From assembly GCF_043555975.1 (NCBI RefSeq), contig NZ_JBIGIA010000004.1, positions 124,001 through 188,000 of the forward strand: 64,000 bases of DNA, in the 5' to 3' direction. The stretch's first letter is position 1. Every line of letters begins with the position of its first letter. Under the pieces are notes generated by a model that saw only the letters and a list, made by a program, of their open reading frames with translations, searched no databases and was not told the DNA's origin. Both the position numbers and the translations under genes were made by a program. Source of the DNA: Pelomonas nitida. Its GTDB lineage: Bacteria > Pseudomonadota > Gammaproteobacteria > Burkholderiales > Burkholderiaceae_C. Of this stretch, positions 1 through 7,848 are shown piece after piece.

Positions 1-1
1 G

Positions 2-472
2 ATCGACGGCATCTCGTTCCAGACCAACATCCTCGCGCTCAACGCTGCGGTCGAGGCCGCTCGCGCGGGCGAGCAAGGGCGCGGCTTCGCCGTCGTGGCG
101 GGAGAAGTGCGCATGCTGGCCCAGCGCAGCACCGAGGCGGCGCGGGAGATCAAGACGCTGATTGGCCGCAGCGTGGAGCAGGTGGAGATCGGCGCCACCA
201 TCGTGCACCGTGCTGGCGGCACGATCGAGCAGATCGTCGACGGCTCCAAGCGGGTCGATCAACTGCTGGGTGAGGTGGCGCGCGCGGCGCGCGAGGAGAG
301 CCAGGGCATCGAGCAGATCGGGCAGGCGGTGCAGGAACTCGATCGCGCCACGCAGCAGAACGCCGCGCTCGTCGAGCAGACGGCGGCGGCGGCCACGTCG
401 ATGAAGTCACAGGCCGACAGCCTGGTGGCGGAGGTCGCGCGGTTTTCCCTGCCGGCTGCGATGAGCGATTGA
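2..472 (+). CDS. Methyl-accepting chemotaxis protein, C-terminal part (5' end outside window)
   Basis: Only the last 156 residues are visible; the frame is open from base 2, so the start and the sensor domain lie upstream. The visible part is the cytoplasmic signalling coiled coil. Its hairpin tip, which binds CheA and CheW in this family, reads FQTNILALNAAVEAARAG near residues 6-23. It is followed by the returning helix with a methylation-type stretch (TQQNAALVEQTAAAA). The protein ends in AAMSD and has no WxxF-type CheR tether, unlike the chemoreceptor at 50620-52374. The next gene converges on it from the minus strand. Membrane location is inferred from the family. Confidence 0.95.
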   Translation: MDGISFQTNILALNAAVEAARAGEQGRGFAVVAGEVRMLAQRSTEAAREIKTLIGRSVEQVEIGATIVHRAGGTIEQIVDGSKRVDQLLGEVARAAREESQGIEQIGQAVQELDRATQQNAALVEQTAAAATSMKSQADSLVAEVARFSLPAAMSD

Positions 473-504
473 CCGGCAAGGCGCCGGGGTGAGAGGCGGG
501 GGCG

Positions 505-876
505 CTAGCCCAGCCAGCGCGTCAGCTGCTGGAGCGTGGCGGCCACGTCCAAGGGCTTGGACCAGTAGCCGTCGAATCCGCCGCGCTGGGCCAGGTCGGC
601 GGCCACGCTGTCGGGTTCGGCGGTGACCAGCACCGCCGGCACGCCGGGGGCCAGCCCGTTGGCGCGCAGCTCGACGAGCAGGGCGTCCCCGTGGGCATCC
701 GGCAGATGCATGTCGCACAGCAGCAGGTCCACCCGGTGCTCGGCGACGAAGCGCCGGGCCTCGGCGCCGGTGCCGGCCACGTGCAGCTGATAGGCCGGGC
801 GCAGCTCGAAGATGCCTTGCATCAGCATGGCGTTGACCTCGTCGTCCTCGACGTAGAGCGCCAGGGGCATCGTCAT
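505..876 (-). CDS. Single-domain response regulator (CheY-like receiver)
   Basis: This 123-residue protein is a receiver domain and nothing else. The acidic pair D11/D12, the phospho-acceptor D55 (LLLCDMHLPD), the switch threonine in VLVTAEP and the lysine in YWSKPLD are all present, so it should accept phosphate. There is no output domain; such proteins usually shuttle phosphate or act by binding a partner. It is the last gene of a minus-strand run of three regulators, 192 bases after the receiver-HPt gene. A start two codons later (ATG at 870) is also possible. The neighbouring HPt domain is a plausible phosphate donor or acceptor (inference). Confidence 0.9.
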   Translation of the reverse strand: MTMPLALYVEDDEVNAMLMQGIFELRPAYQLHVAGTGAEARRFVAEHRVDLLLCDMHLPDAHGDALLVELRANGLAPGVPAVLVTAEPDSVAADLAQRGGFDGYWSKPLDVAATLQQLTRWLG

Positions 877-1068
877 GCTCCTCGACGCCGCGGCTGCACG
901 CCGGGCGCGCCAGGCGCCAGTGGTGGGGGGGGACGAAGCATGGTCATGTCGGACAAGGCAGGGCGGCAGGCTTGCATTATCAAATTCAACGAATGTGACC
1001 GTTGTAAAGCCTGCGTAAACCCAACTCCGCCACTGCGGATTTGCTGGATATGGCGCTTGTGGTTCGCA

Positions 1069-1788
1069 TCACCGGCGCCGCTGCGCGCCCAGCTGTGACA
1101 GGCCCTGGGCCAGCGCTGGCCAGCCGGGGTCGACATGGCCTTGAGCGCCGGCGTCCTCGATGGCGCGCGCCCGGGCCGCCAAGTCAGGGTGGCCAATCAG
1201 CTCCAGCACCGCTTTGAGCCCGTGGGCCACGCGGCGCAGCGTGGCCGCATCCCCCCCGGAGTAGGCGGCGTCTCCCTGGGCCAGATCGTCGGAGAAGCGG
1301 CTGATGCAGCCGGCGCGAAAACTCTCGAACAAGGCGCGGTCGCCGCCGAAATGGCGCTGGACCGGATCGTCCGCTGCGGGCGGCGGCGGCAGGGAGGGCG
1401 TCTGGCCCAGCAATTCGGCCACGGTGTCCAGCAATTCGATGAGGCCCACCGGCTTGCGCAGCGTGCGCGCCACGCCGCGGGCAGCCAGCGCGGCACGCCG
1501 GTTCTCCTGCAGGCCGGCGCTGAAGACCACCCAGCGCGGCGCACCGTCGGCTTCGGCAAAGCCCTCGGTCAGCAGCGTCTCGGCCGAGCCGTCCGGCAGC
1601 ATCAGATCGCTGATGACCAGGTGCCAGCCGCCCGGCTGCAAGGCCTGGCGTGCACCGGCCAGTGTGCGCACGACGTTGAACTCGATGCGGGGCAGCGCGG
1701 GTGCGTGGCCCGGCAGTTCCTCCAGCGCCAGCTCGACGAAGCGTGCAATCGAGGCGTCGTCCTCGATCAGCAGCAGCCGCGCAGTCAT
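1069..1788 (-). CDS. Response regulator with C-terminal HPt domain
   Basis: The 239-residue protein has an N-terminal receiver (about 4-127) with D10/D11, phospho-acceptor D61 (LVISDLMLPD), S90 at the switch position and K112 before proline. A proline-rich linker (about 131-138) leads to a histidine phosphotransfer domain (about 145-235), where H189 in VAHGLK matches the phosphorylated histidine motif. Receiver-HPt proteins normally relay phosphate between kinases and other regulators. It lies 18 bases after the HTH-receiver gene and upstream of the single receiver, so the three probably form one phosphorelay. No histidine kinase is visible in this part of the window; it may lie upstream of base 1. 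Confidence 0.9.
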   Translation of the reverse strand: MTARLLLIEDDASIARFVELALEELPGHAPALPRIEFNVVRTLAGARQALQPGGWHLVISDLMLPDGSAETLLTEGFAEADGAPRWVVFSAGLQENRRAALAARGVARTLRKPVGLIELLDTVAELLGQTPSLPPPPAADDPVQRHFGGDRALFESFRAGCISRFSDDLAQGDAAYSGGDAATLRRVAHGLKAVLELIGHPDLAARARAIEDAGAQGHVDPGWPALAQGLSQLGAQRRR

Positions 1789-1806
1789 GGGATGGGGGCT
1801 GCGTGA

Positions 1807-2439
1807 TCAGGCGGCGAAGGCGGCCGCGGCTTCGGCCAGCAGCCGTGGCAGCTGCGTGACCAGCTCGGTCTTGTGCACGACCGGTACGCCTTCGAGGGCG
1901 AACTGGTAGGGCGCGCGCTGGGCCTCGTCCAGCGCCGTGATCACCAGCAGCCGGCTGCGTGCGAACTGCGGGTGGGAGCGCAGGCTGGTGATGAGGGCTG
2001 CGCCATCGATGCCGGGCAGCAGGATGTCGATGAGCAGCACGTCGGGCTCCAGCCGGCCCGCCAGCGCAAGGCCGGCGATGCCGTCGGAGGCGATGTGCAA
2101 CTCGGCCTCGGGCAGCTCGCGCTTCACGACGAGGCTGATGAGGTTCTGGAAGTGGACGGAGTCTTCGATGAGCAGCAGCGTCATCGGCCGCCCAGGGGTT
2201 GCGAGCCTGGGCTGGGCCGGCGTGGGTGCCGTGGCCGTTGCGCTGCCGCCACGGTTCGCCAGCCAGGCGTCAAGGGAACTGCGCAGGATACGGCGGTGGC
2301 CCCCTGGTGTTTTCCAGGCCTGCAGCTCGCCGCGATCCACCATCAACTGGACGGAACGTACGGCCATGCCCAGGCGCTGGGCGGCTTCGGTCGTGGAACA
2401 GGTGTCCGGAACATTGGAGTTGGCATTCACGCGGGACAT
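1807..2439 (-). CDS. Excisionase/MerR-like HTH fused in front of a receiver domain
   Basis: From ATG 2439 the protein has about 210 residues. The N-terminal part carries a small winged HTH of the excisionase/BldC type (STTEAAQRLGMAVRSVQ, then a wing ending TPGGHRRI). A linker follows, then a receiver domain with an acidic pair (LLIEDS), acceptor aspartate (VLLIDILLPGIDG), T in VITAL, and the conserved lysine in VVHKTEL, where the usual KP is KT. The order is reversed: in most response regulators the DNA-binding domain is C-terminal. Upstream in-frame starts exist (ATG 2475, TTG 2496), but the AT-rich stretch at about 2475-2510 looks like promoter, so I favour 2439. It is divergent from the HD-GYP-like gene. 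Confidence 0.85.
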   Translation of the reverse strand: MSRVNANSNVPDTCSTTEAAQRLGMAVRSVQLMVDRGELQAWKTPGGHRRILRSSLDAWLANRGGSATATAPTPAQPRLATPGRPMTLLLIEDSVHFQNLISLVVKRELPEAELHIASDGIAGLALAGRLEPDVLLIDILLPGIDGAALITSLRSHPQFARSRLLVITALDEAQRAPYQFALEGVPVVHKTELVTQLPRLLAEAAAAFAA

Positions 2440-2528
2440 TTTGCCGAATTCCGGGGCTGGCGCACAGTTGTGCATATTTGATAAAAACGAGCTCAATCGA
2501 TAATGATCACAACAGCAGGAGACACACC

Positions 2529-3197
2529 ATGCCGTCCATCCTTATCCCCGCCCCACTTGCGCCCACCACGAGCAGCCCCAGTGCCGCGCTGCCGCCGCGC
2601 CGTGGTGCCGCGGGCGGCCGGGCTCATGCGCAGGCGCGCAGCCAGCGCGTGCGGTTGGGGCATTTGTCGGAGCTGCTGGCTTGCCGGCTGGGGCTGGATG
2701 CAGAGACTGCCCAACTGCTGCGGCTGGCCGCACCGTTGTTCGACGTTGCCGAGTCGGACCTGACGACCGCGTTCGAGCCGTGGTGGCCACTGACGACCGG
2801 CGAGGAGCGCCGCCGTCGTGAGGCCCAGTCCGAGCGTGAGGCTGCGCTGGTGGGGGGCTCGCGGCTGCCGCTGTTCGCCTTGGCTGCCGAGATCGCCCTT
2901 CACTATCGCGAGCGCTGGGACGGCAACGGTTACCCCCAGGGGCTGAGCGGCAAGGCCATTCCCTTGTCGGCCCGCATCGTCGCGGTGGTGGACTACTTCG
3001 ACGCGCTGACCAAGCGGCGCCGCTACCGCCCGGCGCGGGCGGACGACCTCGGCCTCGCGATGCTGGCTGAACAGGCGGGTACGGCGTTCGACCCCGAGAT
3101 CGTCTCGGCCTTCATCAACCATGCGCCGGAACTCATCGCGCTGCGCGATCGTCTCGACGACATGGGTTTGGCGGCGGCGCTGGACCAGGACGGCTGA
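2529..3197 (+). CDS. Degenerate HD-GYP domain protein (probable pseudo-phosphodiesterase)
   Basis: ATG 2529 has a good ribosome site (AGGAG at 2517-2521). The 222-residue product aligns with the HD-GYP cyclic-di-GMP phosphodiesterase fold: WDGNGYPQGLSG at 130-141, IPLSARIVAVVDYFDALT at 144-161 and FDPEIVSAF near 187-195. The metal-binding residues are largely gone. The HD pair (usually LHDIGK) is LFDVAE at 70-75, and the usual HHEKWDG is HYRERWDG at 125-132. It therefore probably cannot hydrolyse c-di-GMP and may bind a ligand or partner instead (inference). It is divergent from the HTH-receiver gene and converges on the ABC operon with 7 bases between stops. Confidence 0.85.
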   Translation: MPSILIPAPLAPTTSSPSAALPPRRGAAGGRAHAQARSQRVRLGHLSELLACRLGLDAETAQLLRLAAPLFDVAESDLTTAFEPWWPLTTGEERRRREAQSEREAALVGGSRLPLFALAAEIALHYRERWDGNGYPQGLSGKAIPLSARIVAVVDYFDALTKRRRYRPARADDLGLAMLAEQAGTAFDPEIVSAFINHAPELIALRDRLDDMGLAAALDQDG

Positions 3198-3204
3198 CGT
3201 CACG

Positions 3205-3960
3205 TCAGTCGTGCAAGGCCGACAGGAACTGCTGCAGTTCCGGCGTGCGGGGGTTGTTGAACAGCTCACCCGGCGGGCCGATCTCGTGCACGCGGCCCTG
3301 GTGCATGAAGATGACGCGGTCGGCCACCTTGCGGGCGAAGTTCATCTCGTGCGTGACCATCAGCAGCGTCATGCCTTCCTCGGCCAGCGCCTCGACGACG
3401 CGCAGCACCTCGCCCACCAGCTCCGGGTCCAGCGCCGAGGTGATCTCGTCGCACAGCAGCACCGCCGGCTCCATGGCCAGCGCCCGCGCGATCGCCACAC
3501 GTTGCTGCTGGCCGCCTGAGAGCTGGTCGGGCATGGCGTTGAACTTGTCGGCCAGCCCCACGCGGTTGAGCAGCTTGGTTGCCTGCTCGGCGGCCTGGTT
3601 GGGGCTGCGCTGCTTCACGAGCGTGGGGGCCAGCATCACGTTGCGCCCGACGCTGAGGTGAGGGAACAGGTTGAAGCCCTGGAAGATCATGCCCACCTGC
3701 TGCCGCAGTGCGCGCATGGCCATCGCGCTGTCATGCAGCAGCGGCCGGCCATTGACGGTCAGTGAACCGTCCTGGAACTGTTCCAGCCCGTTCACGCAGC
3801 GCAGCAGCGTGCTCTTGCCCGAGCCGCTCTTGCCGATGATGGCGATGACCTCGCCGCGCTTCACGTCCAGGTCGATGCCCTTGAGCACCTCGTTAGCTCC
3901 GTAGGACTTGCGCAGCGCGGTGATGCGCACGATGGGGTCGGCGAGGGCTTCAGCGGACAT
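3205..3960 (-). CDS. Polar amino-acid ABC transporter, ATP-binding protein
   Basis: At 251 residues this is a typical GlnQ/HisP-type ATPase of the polar amino-acid uptake family. It shows Walker A (GKSGSGKSTLLRC), the signature LSGGQQQRVAIARAL, Walker B (VLLCDEITSALDP) and the switch histidine (VTHEM). It energises the two permeases encoded just upstream; its start overlaps the end of the second permease by 11 bases. The substrate cannot be read from the sequence, and the binding protein suggests a polar amino acid. It is the last gene of the five-gene operon. Confidence 0.95.
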   Translation of the reverse strand: MSAEALADPIVRITALRKSYGANEVLKGIDLDVKRGEVIAIIGKSGSGKSTLLRCVNGLEQFQDGSLTVNGRPLLHDSAMAMRALRQQVGMIFQGFNLFPHLSVGRNVMLAPTLVKQRSPNQAAEQATKLLNRVGLADKFNAMPDQLSGGQQQRVAIARALAMEPAVLLCDEITSALDPELVGEVLRVVEALAEEGMTLLMVTHEMNFARKVADRVIFMHQGRVHEIGPPGELFNNPRTPELQQFLSALHD

Positions 3961-4597
3961 GAGACTTGCCTTCGAGATGTTGGGCGAACAGGCTGATGGG
4001 GAAGCACAGCGCGAAATACAGCAGCGCCACGCAGCCGAAGACGAGGAAGGGCTTGAAGCTGGCGTTGGCGATCATGCTGCCGGCCTTGGTCAGCTCCACG
4101 AAGCCGATGACCGACGCGAGCGCCGTGCCCTTGATGACCTGCACGAGGAAGCCCACCGTCGGCGCGATGGCCAGCCGGCCGGCCTGCGGCAGGATGACGT
4201 GGCGCAGCTGCTCGCCGAAGGACAGCGCCAGGCTGCGTGCGGCCTCCCACTGGCCGCGCGGCACGGCGTCCACGCAGCCGCGCCAGATCTCGACGAGATA
4301 GGCGCTGGTGTAGAGCGTCAGCGCCAGCGCGGCGGCCGCCCAGGCCGAGACGTCCAGCCCCAGCAGCGCCAGGCCGAAGTAGGCGAGGAAGAGCTGCATC
4401 AGCAGCGGCGTGCCCTGGAACAGCTGCACATACCAGCCGATGACGCGGCGTGTGCGCGAACCCAGCCCCAGGCGCAGCGTCAGCAGCAGGGCGCCGACGA
4501 GGCCGCCGCCGATGAAGGCGATCAGCGACAGCGCCACCGTCCAGCGCAGCGCCAGCAACAGGTTGCGGACGATGTCCCACAGCGTGAACTCAATCAT
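3950..4597 (-). CDS. Polar amino-acid ABC transporter permease (second)
   Basis: The 215-residue membrane protein belongs to the HisM/HisQ/GltK permease family. It has several hydrophobic segments and the EAA loop that docks on the ATPase (QWEAARSLALSFGEQLRHVILPQAGR). The start ATG at 4597 overlaps the stop of the first permease in an ATGA junction, so the two are translationally coupled. The reading frame stays open far upstream over the neighbouring gene, but the coupled start and the family length fix the beginning here. Confidence 0.93.
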   Translation of the reverse strand: MIEFTLWDIVRNLLLALRWTVALSLIAFIGGGLVGALLLTLRLGLGSRTRRVIGWYVQLFQGTPLLMQLFLAYFGLALLGLDVSAWAAAALALTLYTSAYLVEIWRGCVDAVPRGQWEAARSLALSFGEQLRHVILPQAGRLAIAPTVGFLVQVIKGTALASVIGFVELTKAGSMIANASFKPFLVFGCVALLYFALCFPISLFAQHLEGKSHVR

Positions 4598-5265
4598 GGC
4601 TGGGTTCCTCCGCCGAAGACGAAGCGCGGGCCCGCCCACATCAGCAGCCGGCGCGCGGCGATGGCGAGCGCCAGGTAGGCCAGCGTGGCGATGATGAAAG
4701 CCTCGAACGCGCGGAAGTTGCGGCTCTGGATCAGGTTGGCGGCGTAGCTGAGCTCTTCGGTGGAGATCTGCCCGCAGACGGCCGAACCCAGCATGACGAT
4801 GATGATCTGGCTCGTCAGCGCCGGCCACACGCGTTGCAGCGCCGGCGGCAGCACGACGCGCGTGAACACCTGCACCGGGCTCAGCGCCAGGCTCTGCGCC
4901 GCCTCCCACTGGCCGCGCGGCGTGGCCTGGATGCCGGCGCGCAGGATCTCGCAGCCGTAAGCGCCCAGATTGAGCGTCATCGCGATCAACGACGCCGCCT
5001 CGGGCGACATCTTCACGCCCAGCGCGGGCAGGCCGAAGAAGATGAAGAACAGCTGCACGATGAAGGGCGTGTTGCGCAGCAGCTCGACGTAGACACCCAA
5101 GCCGCGGCGCAGCCAGGCCGGCCCGCAGGCGCGCGACCAGGCGGCCAGCGTCGCGATCAGCAGGCCCAGCGGCGTGGCGATGAGCGTGAGCCCCAGCGTC
5201 CACGCCAGCCCCTTCAGCAGCAGCGGCCATTCGGCCAGCACGGCGATGAAATCAAACTGAATCAT
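4594..5265 (-). CDS. Polar amino-acid ABC transporter permease (first)
   Basis: This 223-residue inner-membrane permease pairs with the following one to form the channel. The EAA loop is clear (QWEAAQSLALSPVQVFTRVV). About five hydrophobic helices can be seen, typical of the HisMQ type. It starts at ATG 5265 with AAGGG about 8 bases upstream, directly after a 97-base gap that holds a structured element (see 5262-5366). Together with the ATPase and binding protein it forms a complete importer. Confidence 0.93.
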   Translation of the reverse strand: MIQFDFIAVLAEWPLLLKGLAWTLGLTLIATPLGLLIATLAAWSRACGPAWLRRGLGVYVELLRNTPFIVQLFFIFFGLPALGVKMSPEAASLIAMTLNLGAYGCEILRAGIQATPRGQWEAAQSLALSPVQVFTRVVLPPALQRVWPALTSQIIIVMLGSAVCGQISTEELSYAANLIQSRNFRAFEAFIIATLAYLALAIAARRLLMWAGPRFVFGGGTQP

Positions 5266-5366
5266 GCGTAGACCCTTGATTCGAGTTGCCCGATGCCTTC
5301 AGCCGGGCCGCAGGCCACGGCGCCCCCTCGAAGGGGGCCGGCGAAGCCGGCAGGGGATGGGCTCAC
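5262..5366 (-). other. Operon-gap element with a 34-codon bridging frame
   Basis: This gap lies between the binding-protein stop and the permease start. It contains two back-to-back hairpins (GCCCCCTCGAAGGGGGC at 5322-5338 and a neighbouring CCGGC/GCCGG pair). It also holds an open frame from a GTG overlapping the upstream stop (GTGA) to a TGA overlapping the downstream start (ATGA). The predicted peptide begins MSPSPAGFAG. I have no evidence that the peptide itself matters. The element is one of ten operon gaps in this window with the same stop-to-start arrangement. Confidence 0.5.
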
Positions 5367-6151
5367 AACGGCAGATCACCCGTGCCGCGGCCCAGCCACT
5401 TCTTGGACAGCGCCTCCAGCTCGCCGGCCGCCTTGGCCGCCGCGATGATGGCGTTGACCTTGGCCAGCAGCGCGTCCTCGCCCTTGGCCACGCCCACAAA
5501 GCAGGGGCTGTCCTTGAGCAGCAGCTTGTATTCGGTGTTCAGCTCGGGCTTGCGCTGCATCAGGTTGCCGGCGACGGCGGCGCTGGTGGCCAGCACCTGG
5601 GTCTGGCCGGCCGCGAAGGCGGCGATGGTGGCGTTGTTGTCCTCGAAGCGCTTGAACTCCAGCGTCGGCGGCGCCACCTTGCCCAGCTCCTGGTCTTCCA
5701 TCGCGCCGCGCGTGACGGCGACGCTCTTGCCGGCCAGGTCGGCCCAGCTCTTGACGGGCAAGCTCTTGGCCGCGAACACGGCCTGGAAGAACGGCGCGTA
5801 GGCGGCGCTGAAGTTGATGACCTTCTCGCGCTCCGGGTTCTTGCCCAGCGTGGAGATGACGAGGTCGGCCTTCTTGGTCTGCAGGTAGGGGATGCGGTTG
5901 GCGCTGGTCACCGGCACCAGCTCCACCTTCGCGCCCAGCTTGGCGGCGATGAGTTCGGCCATGGCGACGTCCAGGCCTTGCGGCTTCATGTCGGGGCCGA
6001 CGAAACCGTAGGGCGGGTAGTCGGTCGGGATGGCGATCTTGATCGTCTTGCTCTTCGTGATCGCGTCCAGCGCGGTCTGGGCCTGGGCACCGAGGGCCAG
6101 CAGGCCGAGGCCGGCGGCGATCAGCAGGCGGCGGGGGAACGACGGGGTCAT
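5363..6151 (-). CDS. Polar amino-acid ABC transporter, periplasmic substrate-binding protein
   Basis: The 262-residue product starts with a signal peptide (RRLLIAAGLGLLALGAQAQ, cleavage after AQA). It continues as a type-II periplasmic binding protein of family 3, with the characteristic opening IKIAIPTDYPPYGFV and GLDVAMAELIAAKLG. The start is ATG 6151, which has AGGAG just upstream; longer in-frame extensions run into the regulator gene. The start overlaps the stop of the GntR regulator by 4 bases, so regulator and transporter are one transcription unit. Substrate specificity is not evident. Confidence 0.94.
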   Translation of the reverse strand: MTPSFPRRLLIAAGLGLLALGAQAQTALDAITKSKTIKIAIPTDYPPYGFVGPDMKPQGLDVAMAELIAAKLGAKVELVPVTSANRIPYLQTKKADLVISTLGKNPEREKVINFSAAYAPFFQAVFAAKSLPVKSWADLAGKSVAVTRGAMEDQELGKVAPPTLEFKRFEDNNATIAAFAAGQTQVLATSAAVAGNLMQRKPELNTEYKLLLKDSPCFVGVAKGEDALLAKVNAIIAAAKAAGELEALSKKWLGRGTGDLPL

Positions 6152-6870
6152 AGCAAGGCTCCTAGATAGGCCGGGTCGGCAGGTACATCGGGGTGAGTGG
6201 AGGGCAGCGGCGCGAGCGCCTCGCGCAGCTGCTGCAGCGGGTCGTCGTCGGCGGGCAGGCGCAGCGCGGCCTGCACGCTGGCCAGGTGCTGCGCCATCAG
6301 CGCCTCGGCGCGGGCGCTGTCGCCGTCGGCCAGTGCGCTGACGATGGCGACATGCTCCTGGCAGGACAGCGCCGCATCGTGGGAGGACTGGTAGCGCATC
6401 GCGATCAGCGTCGTGCGCGCCGTGAAGTCGCGCAGCGTGTCGGCCAGCAGGCCATTGCCCAGGCACTCGGCCAGGCAGACGTGGAAGTCCCCGAGCAGGA
6501 AGCTGCGCGTGCCGACGTCGCTGCCCTGCAGCGCTGCCTGCTCCTGCTGCAGATGTTGTTGCAGCCGCGCGATGGCCTCGGCCGGCAGCCGGCCCTGGCC
6601 GCGGATCAGCCCCAGCTCGATGACGCGGCGGGCCTCGAAGGCCTCGCGGACTTCGTCGGGCGTCGGCGCGATCAGATACCAGCCGCGCCGTGCGCTGACG
6701 GTGACGATGCCGCGCGCCGCCAGCCGCGTCAGCGCCTCTCGGACGATGGTGCGGCTGCAGTCGAACAGCATCGCGAGCTGCTGCTCGCCCAGGCGCGCGC
6801 CGGGGGCGAGCTTCTGCGCGAGCACCGCTTCGACGATGCGCTGGCTGATGTCGGTGGCCGAGATGCCCAT
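6148..6870 (-). CDS. GntR-family transcriptional regulator, FCD (FadR) subgroup
   Basis: From ATG 6870 the protein has 240 residues. An N-terminal winged HTH (GARLGEQQLAMLFDCSRTIVREALTRL region) is followed by the all-helical FCD ligand-binding domain, with metal-site type histidines in GDFHVCLAE and CQEHVAIVSAL. FCD regulators usually repress nearby transport or catabolic genes until a small acid binds. It is the first gene of the amino-acid ABC operon, which suggests autoregulation of that transporter. An upstream TTG (6933) is also in frame, but it would run across the candidate operator at 6910-6921. Confidence 0.9.
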   Translation of the reverse strand: MGISATDISQRIVEAVLAQKLAPGARLGEQQLAMLFDCSRTIVREALTRLAARGIVTVSARRGWYLIAPTPDEVREAFEARRVIELGLIRGQGRLPAEAIARLQQHLQQEQAALQGSDVGTRSFLLGDFHVCLAECLGNGLLADTLRDFTARTTLIAMRYQSSHDAALSCQEHVAIVSALADGDSARAEALMAQHLASVQAALRLPADDDPLQQLREALAPLPSTHPDVPADPAYLGALL

Positions 6871-6909
6871 GACGGCTGCATCGCAGCTTTCATGCCAGCG
6901 TTCATCTGT

Positions 6910-6921
6910 CTTGTATGCAAG
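6910..6921. promoter_or_regulatory. Candidate GntR/FCD operator
   Basis: The sequence CTTGTATGCAAG is a near-perfect inverted repeat, 40 bases upstream of the regulator start. It resembles the TTGTATACAA-type sites bound by many FCD-type GntR proteins. Autoregulation through it is inferred. Confidence 0.4.
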
Positions 6922-7056
6922 CGCGGTGCACAAAACCGGGACGATCTGTCGACGGGGCGCACTGCTGCGGTGCCGAGTAGCCCCAACCCGAGTCGGGGCG
7001 TGTGGGATCGGCTACACCTGGCATCCCGTCAGCCCCCCCCCTCGAGGACCATCACC

Positions 7057-7848
7057 ATGGATTTGCAACTGAAGAATCGTCTGGCGCTCGTGTCCGGCAG
7101 CACGGCCGGCATCGGCTTCGCCATCGCGCAATCGCTCGCCGCCGAGGGCGCGCGTGTCATCGTCAACGGCCGTCAGCAGCCGGCCGTCGACGCGGCCGTC
7201 GCCGCCATTGCGGCCGCCACGGGCAACAAGCCGCTGGGCTTTGCCGGCGATCTGAGTGTGGCGGAGGTGGCCGAAGCGCTGGTGCGCCAGCACCCCGGCA
7301 TCGAGATCCTCGTCAACAACCTCGGCATCTTCGAGGCCAAGGCCTTCGAGGACATCCCTGACGCTGACTGGCAGCGTTTCTTCGACGTCAACGTGCTGAG
7401 TGGCGTGCGCCTGGCGCGGCTGGTGCTGCCGGCGATGAAGGCGGCCAACTGGGGCCGCATCGTCTTCATCTCCAGCGAAAGCGGCGTGCAGATCCCGGCC
7501 GAGATGGTTCACTACGGCATCACCAAGACCGCCCAGCTGGCCGTGTCACGCGGCCTGGCCGAGTCGCTGGCCGGCACGGGCATCACCGTCAACAGCGTGC
7601 TGCCCGGCCCGACGCGCTCGCGGGGTGTCAACGACTTCGTCGGCCAGATGGCCGAGGCTGGCGGCAAGAGCTTCGCGCAGGTCGAGAAGGAGTTCTTCGA
7701 GACGGTGCGGCCCACGTCGCTGATCAAGCGCTTTTCCACGCCCGAGGAAGTCGCCGCGATGGTGACCTATGTCGTCAGTGGTCTCGCATCGGCCACCACC
7801 GGTGCGGCGTTGCGCGTCGATGGCGGCACGACGAAGAGCGCGTTCTAA
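7057..7848 (+). CDS. SDR-family oxidoreductase
   Basis: This is a 263-residue classical short-chain dehydrogenase/reductase. It has the nucleotide-binding loop SGSTAGIG near the N terminus, NNLG in place of the common NNAG, the catalytic serine region ISSESG, and Y153-x3-K157. The C-terminal half is typical of the family (VNSVLPGPT, VDGG near the end). ATG 7057 follows GAGG at 7044-7047. The substrate is not evident. It stands alone, between the divergent GntR operon and the convergent PEP-CTERM gene, whose stop overlaps its own. Confidence 0.9.
   Translation: MDLQLKNRLALVSGSTAGIGFAIAQSLAAEGARVIVNGRQQPAVDAAVAAIAAATGNKPLGFAGDLSVAEVAEALVRQHPGIEILVNNLGIFEAKAFEDIPDADWQRFFDVNVLSGVRLARLVLPAMKAANWGRIVFISSESGVQIPAEMVHYGITKTAQLAVSRGLAESLAGTGITVNSVLPGPTRSRGVNDFVGQMAEAGGKSFAQVEKEFFETVRPTSLIKRFSTPEEVAAMVTYVVSGLASATTGAALRVDGGTTKSAF

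Noticed and set aside
877..1068. An extra small gene between the two minus-strand regulators
   Set aside because: The frame is open but has no start near the upstream stop and no ribosome site; the AT-rich TTTGATAATG patch looks more like a promoter for the single receiver gene.
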